Assembly: GCA_037384885.1 (NCBI GenBank)
Contig: JARRNO010000029.1
Span: forward strand, 1 to 20,190
Direction: 5' to 3'
DNA from: JARRNO01 sp037384885
Lineage (GTDB): Bacteria > Acidobacteriota > UBA4820 > DSQY01
Length of the DNA: 20,190 nt
Under the pieces are notes generated by a model, which saw nothing but the letters and a program-made list of their open reading frames with translations, was not told where the DNA came from and ran no database searches. Positions 14,855-20,190 of the stretch are shown here, one piece after another (within the stretch, counting starts at the first letter, position 1; the number at the start of each line of letters is the position of its first letter). A program made the translations under genes and the position numbers.

Positions 14855-15640
14855 ATGGTCGGAATTGACTTGTCCGGGAAGCGAGGCGTGGTACTCGGCG
14901 TGACGAACGCCCGGAGCCTCGGCTGGACGATTGCCAGGAAGCTTCACCAGGCAGGCTGCACGCTCGCCATGACCTACCAGAACGAAAAGATGCGTAGCGA
15001 CGTGGACAAGCTCCGGCCCCACCTTGGAGATTGCCCGATCTACGAGGTGGACGTAACGCACGACGATCATCTCGAAAGGCTTTTCGCCGCCATCGGAAAG
15101 GAGTGGGGCGGACTGGACTACATCGTGCACTCCGTCGCTTTTGCTCCCCGGGCCGCCATGGAGGGACGCTACCTCGACACCCGGCGCGAGGACTGGCTGA
15201 CGGCCCTCGAGGTCTCCGCCTATTCGCTCGCCGCGGTGGCCAAGTACGCCGAGCCGCTGCTGTCGAAGGAGGGCGCCATCGTCACCCTGTCTTACGACGC
15301 AGCCCGGCGTGTCGTTCCCCGATACAACGTCATGGGCATCGCCAAGAGCGCCTTGGAAGCGAACGTGAAATATCTCGCGGCAGACCTGGGGGAGAAGGGC
15401 GTGCGGGTCAACGCCATCTCGGCGGGTCCGATGCGGACGGTGGCGGCCCGAAGCATCCCCGGCTTCACTTACATGTACAAGCACGCCGCAAACCTGGCGC
15501 CGCTCCGGCGAAACGTTCACCACGAGGAAGTGGGCAACCTGGGGCTTTTTCTGCTGTCTCCCCTCGCCTCGGGCATTACCGGAGAAATCATGTACGTGGA
15601 CGCCGGCTATCACATCATGTCCTTCCGCATGGAAGACTGA
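14855..15640 (+). CDS. fabI: Enoyl-[acyl-carrier-protein] reductase (NADH)
   Basis: 261-residue short-chain dehydrogenase-type enzyme that reduces trans-2-enoyl-ACP in the last step of each fatty-acid elongation cycle. Three in-frame ATGs lie close together (14837, 14849, 14855). The last is preferred because AGGGAG precedes it by 6 bases and MVGIDLSGKRGVVLGV gives the normal FabI N-terminus. The cofactor motif GVTNARSLGWTIA (15-27) has the long FabI spacing instead of the ordinary SDR TGxxxGxG. HSVAFAP (92-98) is the FabI substrate-pocket motif, with Ala where E. coli has Gly93. The catalytic Tyr147, Tyr157 and Lys164 are in LSYDAARR and PRYNVMGIAK. It has its own promoter although it lies directly after the beta-oxidation operon. 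Confidence 0.93.
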   Translation: MVGIDLSGKRGVVLGVTNARSLGWTIARKLHQAGCTLAMTYQNEKMRSDVDKLRPHLGDCPIYEVDVTHDDHLERLFAAIGKEWGGLDYIVHSVAFAPRAAMEGRYLDTRREDWLTALEVSAYSLAAVAKYAEPLLSKEGAIVTLSYDAARRVVPRYNVMGIAKSALEANVKYLAADLGEKGVRVNAISAGPMRTVAARSIPGFTYMYKHAANLAPLRRNVHHEEVGNLGLFLLSPLASGITGEIMYVDAGYHIMSFRMED

Positions 15641-15688
15641 AGCCGGCGTCAGTCGCTCACCGGCCCGGCGCCCGGCCCTTCTTTCCGG

Positions 15689-15694
15689 TATAAT
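15689..15694 (+). promoter_or_regulatory. Perfect -10 hexamer before the MDR reductase gene
   Basis: TATAAT lies 39 bases upstream of the reductase start codon in otherwise GC-rich DNA. No good -35 box is found at the usual distance, so it would need help from an activator, or it is fortuitous. Confidence 0.4.
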
Positions 15695-15733
15695 CTCAGG
15701 AAGGAAGCGGTCCATTTTCCGGAGGAGGGAAAG

Positions 15734-16759
15734 ATGGCCTCTCACGTCAATCGTCAGTGGCTGCTCGAAAGCTATCCGCGGGGGATGGCGTCTGAAAACA
15801 ACTTCCGCCTGGTCGAGTCATCGGTGCCCGATCCCAAGCGAGGACAGATCCTGGTTCGGACGCTCTACCTTTCCGTGGATCCGTATATGCGAGGCAGAAT
15901 GAACCGCGAAGGGTCTTACGCGGAGCCGGCCAAGCTGAATGAAGTCATGATCGGCGCCACGGTGGGGCAGGTGGTTCAATCCAAGAACGATCGGTTCAAA
16001 GAGGGCGATTTCGTCTTGGCCTACCACGGGTGGCAGGATTACGGCCTCTCGGACGGGGGCGATCTCTCCAGCCTGGACCTGGCGCCGGAGCTGCTCCCGG
16101 CGGCGTTGGGGGCCCTTGGCATGCCCGGCATCACCGCCTGGTACGGTATGCTGGAGATCGGCCAGCCCAAGAGCGGGCAGACCGTCGTCATCTCCGGCGC
16201 CGCGGGCGCCGTGGGATCGGTGGCGGGCCAGATCGCCAAGATGAAAGGCTGCCGCGTCGTGGGCCTCGCGGGGAGCGAACAGAAAGTCCGCTGGCTGAGG
16301 GACACCCTGGGATTTGACGCCGCCGTGAACTACAAGGCGACGGACAACCTGAAAGATGCCCTCGCGCGTGCCTGCGGCAGGGGTGTGGATATCTACTTTG
16401 ACAACGTCGGGGGACGGGTCACCGACTCCGTTCTATCCCTTTTGAACGTGCGGGCCCGAATCGTGGTCTGCGGCCAGATCAGCATGTACAACTTGGAATC
16501 TCCTGAGCCGGCGGCGCCGATCCTTCCGGTCCTTCTTGTCAAACGGGCCTCGGCGAAGGGGTTTATCATCTCGGACCACATGGACCGCTTTCCGGAGGCC
16601 TTCTCACAGTTGAGGGAATGGGTGGAAAAGCGGCGCCTCAAGCACGAGGAGACCATCACGGAAGGGCTGGAAAACGCCCCCAGAGCTTTCCTCGGCCTTT
16701 TCGAGGGTAAAAACATGGGCAAGCAGGTGGTGAAAGTGTCTGATCCGCAGCACATGTAA
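15734..16759 (+). CDS. NADP-dependent MDR oxidoreductase, CurA / prostaglandin-reductase-like
   Basis: 341-residue zinc-independent medium-chain dehydrogenase/reductase. ATG 15734 follows GGAGGAGG at 5 bases. The N-terminal domain has the family opening HVNRQWLLESYPRGMASENN, then LVRTLYLSVDPYMRGRMN. The cofactor-binding loop SGAAGAVGSVAGQIAKMKG lies near residues 154-172, and VDIYFDNVGG is the usual strand before the nicotinamide site. YNLESPEPAAP and a C-terminal KHEETITEGLENAPRAFLGL complete the pattern of E. coli CurA (YncB) and leukotriene B4 dehydrogenase. These enzymes reduce the double bond of alpha,beta-unsaturated ketones or aldehydes. Structural zinc cysteines are absent, as expected. 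It could detoxify lipid-peroxidation enones. It is 93 bases after fabI and ends at a strong terminator. Confidence 0.88.
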   Translation: MASHVNRQWLLESYPRGMASENNFRLVESSVPDPKRGQILVRTLYLSVDPYMRGRMNREGSYAEPAKLNEVMIGATVGQVVQSKNDRFKEGDFVLAYHGWQDYGLSDGGDLSSLDLAPELLPAALGALGMPGITAWYGMLEIGQPKSGQTVVISGAAGAVGSVAGQIAKMKGCRVVGLAGSEQKVRWLRDTLGFDAAVNYKATDNLKDALARACGRGVDIYFDNVGGRVTDSVLSLLNVRARIVVCGQISMYNLESPEPAAPILPVLLVKRASAKGFIISDHMDRFPEAFSQLREWVEKRRLKHEETITEGLENAPRAFLGLFEGKNMGKQVVKVSDPQHM

Positions 16760-16795
16760 AGCCCCGAATCCTGCGAAGAACGCAAGGGTCACATG

Positions 16796-16824
16796 AAAAG
16801 GCCGCCCGGACGGGCGGCCTTTTT
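16796..16824. terminator. Bidirectional rho-independent terminator
   Basis: AAAAGGCCGCCCG and CGGGCGGCCTTTT form a 13-bp stem around GA. The T-run at the right end serves the plus-strand reductase and the A-run at the left serves the convergent peroxidase gene on the minus strand. Confidence 0.9.
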
Positions 16825-16847
16825 ACTTTACGGGCGGCGGCTTCGAC

Positions 16848-17960
16848 TCAGGTGACCGGCTTGGGGGTCTCGTCCGTCGAAGGCGGCAGCTCCGGCAGCT
16901 CGAGCGCATCGGCCGGGATCTTTCCCGTCAGACTTTTGAGGAAGGCCCCGATTTCGGCGGCTTCCTGGTCGCTGAGCGTCTTGTTGAGCTGCACGTCGGC
17001 CATGACATGGACGGCCTTATCCAGGCTCCAGACGCTTCCGTCATGGAAATAGGGATAGGTGTGGGCGATATTCCTGAGGGTGGGAACCTTGAAGTAAAAT
17101 TTATCGGCCTCCTTCTTGGTTTCCTGGTAGCGCCCGTAGTCGATCTTCTTGCTGCCGGTCGCCTCGGCGTAGGGCTTGTAAACGCCGAACTTCTGGAACA
17201 TGGCGCCTCCGACTCCGGGCCCCGTATGGCACTGCACGCAGCCTTTGTCGATAAATGTCTTGAGTCCGGCCTTTTCCTGGTCCGTAAGGGCCGACGCATC
17301 TCCCTTGAGAAACTTGTCGAACCTTGATTCAGTCATGAGCGTCCGTTCGAATGCGCCAATGGCGTCGGTGATGTTGTTGAAGGTCACGGGGTTGTCCTGG
17401 CCTGGGAACGCTTTCTTAAAAAGGGCATGGTATTCGGGGATGGAGGCGATGCGCTCCACGGCGAAATCGGCGTGGGGAGATGCCATCTCGATGGGATTGA
17501 GCATGGGACCCTTGGCTTGTTCCTCCACGTCGGCCGCTCTGCCATCCCAGAACTGGGCGATCTGGAAAGCCGCGTTCAGAACCGTGGGTGCGTTGCGCGG
17601 GCCGTGGTGCCACTGGTTTCCCAGCGAGGTCGGCAGGTTGTCCACTCCGTAGAGTGCCAGGTTGTGGCAGCTGTTGCAGGAGATCCAGCTGCTCTCGGAA
17701 AGCCTGGGTTCGTAATAGAGCATTTTGCCGAGCGCCACCTTCTCGGGCGTGACAGGGTTGTCCTTTCGTCCGGCCACCGCGGGAACGGGCTGGAAGATGC
17801 CGCCGGCCTGCTTCATCAACGCCTGGTCGGCCTCGCTGGAGGGGGCCGCCTGCTCTTTAGGCGCCACCTTGTCAGCGGCTTTCCGGCAGGACGGAAGGAC
17901 AAGAAGAACCATCGCGGACGCCAGCAGAACGGCCGCATGCGAGAATTTGGATTGTTTCAT
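16848..17960 (-). CDS. ccpA: Di-heme cytochrome c peroxidase, probable lipoprotein
   Basis: 370-residue exported di-heme peroxidase, expected to reduce hydrogen peroxide to water in the periplasm with electrons from cytochrome c or quinol. ATG 17960 is preferred to the frame start at 18044 because GGGAGGG precedes it and MKQSKFSHAAVLLASAMVLL is a signal sequence. LPSC with Cys25 resembles a lipobox, so membrane anchoring is likely. Two c-type heme sites are visible: CNSCH (95-99) and CVQCH (241-245). Other family segments are VALGKMLYYEPRLS, HHGPRNAPTVLNAAF, FWDGRAADVEEQAKGP and TLRNIAHTYPYFHDGSV. The C-terminal 25 residues are Pro/Glu-rich and not conserved. MauG-type oxidases share the fold, but a standard peroxidase fits better. 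It is divergent from the yceI gene across about 300 bases. Confidence 0.92.
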   Translation of the reverse strand: MKQSKFSHAAVLLASAMVLLVLPSCRKAADKVAPKEQAAPSSEADQALMKQAGGIFQPVPAVAGRKDNPVTPEKVALGKMLYYEPRLSESSWISCNSCHNLALYGVDNLPTSLGNQWHHGPRNAPTVLNAAFQIAQFWDGRAADVEEQAKGPMLNPIEMASPHADFAVERIASIPEYHALFKKAFPGQDNPVTFNNITDAIGAFERTLMTESRFDKFLKGDASALTDQEKAGLKTFIDKGCVQCHTGPGVGGAMFQKFGVYKPYAEATGSKKIDYGRYQETKKEADKFYFKVPTLRNIAHTYPYFHDGSVWSLDKAVHVMADVQLNKTLSDQEAAEIGAFLKSLTGKIPADALELPELPPSTDETPKPVT

Positions 17961-18258
17961 GTGGAACCCTCCCCTTTTTCGTTGAGCATCATTCCCGCCG
18001 GCGCTACGTTTCCGATCGCGCCGGCGATTGTTGGCAGAAGTCACATGTCTTCTGTTTAATATAGCGCACCCTATCCCCGGTGGCCATGTCCGGGCCGCGG
18101 GCTGATGACTCCGTGCGGGCCATCCCCATCATCTATCCTGTTGGGAAATAACTGTGGGGGTGGGGACTGTTATGAGAATTCTCTTGCAGGGAGAGTACCC
18201 GGAACGGTTGGATTCGCTTCCGGATGGAGTCCCGGGGGCGGCTCGAAAGGAGAATTTC
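17961..18258. other. Divergent intergenic region between ccpA and the YceI gene
   Basis: No gene is credible here. It contains ribosome binding sites at both ends, an AT-rich patch at 18051-18063 (possible minus-strand -10) and a perfect 10-base palindrome GAGAATTCTC at 18174-18183. I could not assign clear -35/-10 pairs. Confidence 0.5.
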
Positions 18259-18885
18259 ATGCAGAAGAAAGGCCTAGTCCCGGCGACTGTTGTCTTGTGT
18301 CTGGTGCTTTCTCTCGCAGCATTGGCGGCGGAAAACAAGCAGACCTATGTTGTAGACCCGGTCCACTCTTCGGTGACCTTCACGATCCGCCACCTGGTTT
18401 CGCATGTGCAGGGCCGGTTCGATGACTTTCGGGGGACCATCAGGTTCGATCCCGGGCACGAGACGGACTCCAGCGTTGAATTCGTCATTAAGGCTTCCTC
18501 CATCGACACGCGCAATCCCAGAAGGGATGAAGATTTGCGCTCGAGCAATTTTTTCGGCGTGAAGACGCACCCGGACATTACTTTTAAAAGCACGCGAATG
18601 GTGAAGGTCTCCAAAGACAAGTTCGAGGTTCACGGCACACTGGCCATGCACGGGGTCACGCGTTCGATCATGGTGCCCGTAACCATGAACGGACGTATCA
18701 AGGACCCCTGGGGTCACGAACGGGCAGGTTTTTCCATCGCCATGACCCTCGACCGGAAAAAATGGGGGATCAGCTGGAACAAACTGCTCGATTCCGGAGG
18801 GATGCTCCTGGGCGATGATGTCCAGATCAATATTCAAATCGAGGCGGTGAAGAAAGCCGCGGCGCCTAAGAAAAGGGCCGCCTAG
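18259..18885 (+). CDS. YceI-family periplasmic lipid-binding-like protein
   Basis: 208-residue protein. ATG 18259 follows AAGGAG and starts a signal peptide (MQKKGLVPATVVLCLVLSLA, then ALAAEN), with cleavage expected near residue 25; the frame extends upstream but without these features. The mature part matches the YceI lipocalin-like barrel: YVVDPVHSSVTFTIRHL, GRFDDFRGTIRFDP, DEDLRSSNFFGVKTHPDITF and LAMHGVTRSIMVPV. YceI proteins bind polyisoprenoids or long amphiphiles and are often linked to base or oxidative stress; the exact role is unproven. The end is a Lys/Ala-rich tail (KKAAAPKKRAA). It is divergent from ccpA. After the stop TAG 18883, the same frame continues into a nitroreductase fragment. 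Confidence 0.92.
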   Translation: MQKKGLVPATVVLCLVLSLAALAAENKQTYVVDPVHSSVTFTIRHLVSHVQGRFDDFRGTIRFDPGHETDSSVEFVIKASSIDTRNPRRDEDLRSSNFFGVKTHPDITFKSTRMVKVSKDKFEVHGTLAMHGVTRSIMVPVTMNGRIKDPWGHERAGFSIAMTLDRKKWGISWNKLLDSGGMLLGDDVQINIQIEAVKKAAAPKKRAA

Positions 18886-19290
18886 ATCGACGAAGACCGG
18901 GCGCGATTTCTTCCCATCCTGGTGGAGGGCAACCGCCGTTGGGCGGAGAAGGCGCCTCTCGTGGGCTTTATTCTGGCAAAGCGAAAGTTCGCGAAGGATG
19001 ATCGCCCGAACCGCCATCACGGCTTTGACGCGGGGGCGGCCTGGATGTCCATGACGCTGCAAGCGCGGCTTCTCGGCCTCTACACTCACGGAATGGCAGG
19101 ATTTCACGAAGAGATGGTCTACGACACCCTGGGCGTTCCGAAAGAGGAGTACGAAGCGATGGCCGCCTTTGTGGTGGGGCGGAAGGACGCCCCGGAAAAA
19201 CTTCCGGAAGATCTCAGGAAGCGTGAGTCGCCCAGCGGCAGAAAACCGCTTTCGGCCGTCGCGGTGGAAGGGGATTTCCCCGGCGAGTGA
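18886..19290 (+). pseudogene. Nitroreductase-family protein, C-terminal part only
   Basis: The frame after the yceI stop codes for the second half of an FMN-dependent nitroreductase: EGNRRWAEKAPLVGFILAKR, then HHGFDAGAAWMSMTLQARLL, then GLYTHGMAGFHEEMVYDTLG and an AAFVVGRKDAPEKLPEDLRK ending. Full-length family members are about 190-200 residues and begin with an Arg-Arg-Ser flavin-phosphate motif; that motif and roughly 60-70 residues are absent. Recognisable family sequence (DEDRARFFPILVEG) begins three bases after TAG 18883, in the same frame as YceI. The first possible start is GTG 18922, giving 122 residues, with no good ribosome binding site. Without the N-terminal half, flavin binding is unlikely, so I call it a remnant. 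Readthrough of the single TAG would make a YceI-nitroreductase fusion, but that is speculative. Confidence 0.8.
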
Positions 19291-19313
19291 ACCGCCGCCC
19301 GAACGCCGTCAAG

Positions 19314-20102
19314 TTATAAGGTCCTTCCGAGCGGGAAACTGACAAGATCCCACGGGACCTTCTCATAAAGCTCACCCGTCCAGGAGACTCCCTTCGGCGT
19401 TTTGGGCAGCCGCACAGGGCGGGGAAGGGGTTCGTTTCTCCAGGTCAGAGCGGTTCCGACCGACAATGTCTTTTGCGGAACCGTCACAACCACCGTGCCC
19501 GCCCCTTTCAACCGGGCTTCGCGCATGAGGTGGGCGGTCCCCGTTTTGTTGATGAAGTAATCGCGGAGTCCCGCGTCGGCGCCGACCACAAGGACGTTCA
19601 CGTTGACCAGGAAGCCGGGGAGAGCGGCATCCGCCGTGAGAGTCACTTCAAGCCCTTCACCGCGAAGTTCCCTCGCCATGATGATGCCCTCGCCCGACGG
19701 CCGGGCCTCGGAGAGCACCACGCGCTTCAACCCAGCCGGCACGGCAGCGGCAAGACATTCCCGCACCTGGGCGGATCGTGAGTAAGTGGCGGCGACCGTC
19801 CAGCGGTAATGCTCGACCATTCCCGCGAAGGTAGCCGCGACGTGAACTCTCGCATCGACAACACTTCGCATGAAGCTGTCGAGGGTCTGGAGTAAGGCGG
19901 CTCTTCCTTCGGGCAGAGTTTCTTTAAGCATGTGGCACAGATTCAACCGGAGCGCCATGGATGGATGCTCGGCTGAGATCACGTCCAGGAGGGGTTCCAG
20001 CCCAGCAACTCCCCTGGAATCCAGGTGCTTGCGAATTTCACCGGCCGCCGTCTCGAGCAGGTCGATGGATCCTGAAATGTGATCGGTTTGCTTCTCCGGC
20101 AT
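19314..20102 (-). CDS. eIF2B alpha/beta/delta-like (MtnA-fold) protein
   Basis: 262-residue protein with the fold shared by eIF2B regulatory subunits, methylthioribose-1-phosphate isomerase and ribose-1,5-bisphosphate isomerase. The N-terminal half is helical (1-100). The Rossmann-like half has ATYSRSAQV (105-113), RVVLSEARPSGEG (127-139), LTADAALPGFL (155-165), VVGADAG (172-178, Asp176) and NKTGT (185-189), followed by VTVPQKTL. Isomerases of this superfamily carry a catalytic Cys in the THC-type motif aligned with TYSRS; here that Cys is absent although the Asp remains, so isomerase activity is doubtful. A GAGGAG lies 8 bases before ATG 20102. Bacterial members of this type have no established function. 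It converges with the nitroreductase remnant across 23 bases. Confidence 0.85.
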   Translation of the reverse strand: MPEKQTDHISGSIDLLETAAGEIRKHLDSRGVAGLEPLLDVISAEHPSMALRLNLCHMLKETLPEGRAALLQTLDSFMRSVVDARVHVAATFAGMVEHYRWTVAATYSRSAQVRECLAAAVPAGLKRVVLSEARPSGEGIIMARELRGEGLEVTLTADAALPGFLVNVNVLVVGADAGLRDYFINKTGTAHLMREARLKGAGTVVVTVPQKTLSVGTALTWRNEPLPRPVRLPKTPKGVSWTGELYEKVPWDLVSFPLGRTL

Positions 20103-20132
20103 CCCAAGGGCTCCTCTAAGAAGAATTATGCC

Positions 20133-20190
20133 ATGAGCTCTTCAGGTGACCAGGGAAAGAGGTTCGATGCGTTGCGGGGTGCGCCGTTTG
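20133..20190 (+). CDS. Possible start of a divergent gene, cut by the window end
   Basis: ATG 20133 opens a frame that stays open for the 19 codons to the window end (MSSSGDQGKRFDALRGAPF). It is divergent from the eIF2B-like gene with 30 bases between. The ribosome binding site is weak (AAGAAG about 8-10 bases upstream) and too little sequence is visible to recognise a family. Confidence 0.35.
   Translation, partial: MSSSGDQGKRFDALRGAPF

Noticed and set aside
14711..15745. 344-codon minus-strand frame over fabI
   Set aside because: Antisense shadow; fabI has promoter, ribosome binding site and all catalytic residues.

Overview
The window is GC-rich bacterial chromosomal DNA with tightly packed genes. 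Signal peptides, an outer-membrane beta-barrel, a Cys-anchored di-heme cytochrome c peroxidase and a periplasmic YceI protein point to a diderm (Gram-negative) organism. FadN-type beta-oxidation, FabI and an eIF2B-like protein are compatible with Acidobacteriota or a related diderm phylum, but that placement is only a guess from gene content. I saw no rRNA, tRNA, CRISPR array, insertion sequence or integrase.

Layout. (1) 1-5652: a co-directional surface cassette. It holds the 3' end of a very large, Cys-containing, beta-rich protein, then a secreted protein built of about six fibronectin type III-like domains, then a small outer-membrane beta-barrel with a strong ribosome binding site. (2) 5660-6502: a multi-pass DUF7544-like membrane protein that appears to have lost its N-terminus. 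It ends at a strong bidirectional terminator shared with the convergent gene. (3) 6585-9119, minus strand: NADP-type isocitrate dehydrogenase, a GNAT acetyltransferase and a cyclophilin. (4) 9211-10645: a nitrilase-family amidohydrolase (plus) converging on serine acetyltransferase (minus). (5) 10646-14629: a regulated beta-oxidation operon. A sigma70-like promoter with a 16-bp palindrome upstream of it drives fadN (3-hydroxyacyl-CoA dehydrogenase/enoyl-CoA hydratase) and fadA (thiolase), closed by a textbook terminator. (6) 14749-16824: fabI (enoyl-ACP reductase) behind its own promoter, then a CurA-like zinc-independent MDR reductase, then another bidirectional terminator. (7) 16848-18885: a di-heme peroxidase (minus) divergent from a YceI protein (plus). 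(8) 18886-19290: the C-terminal part of a nitroreductase, butted in frame against the yceI stop codon. (9) 19314-20190: an eIF2B/MtnA-fold protein (minus) and the possible first codons of a divergent gene.

How the genes fit together. The centre of the window is fatty-acid metabolism: FadN and FadA carry out hydration, dehydrogenation and thiolysis of acyl-CoA, and the next gene, FabI, performs the last reduction of fatty-acid synthesis. Inverted repeats lie beside both promoters. The peroxidase/YceI pair is a periplasmic redox module. The most unusual observations are the uncharacterised surface cassette, the palindrome upstream of fadN, and two genes that both lack their N-termini and begin within a few bases of the upstream stop codon.
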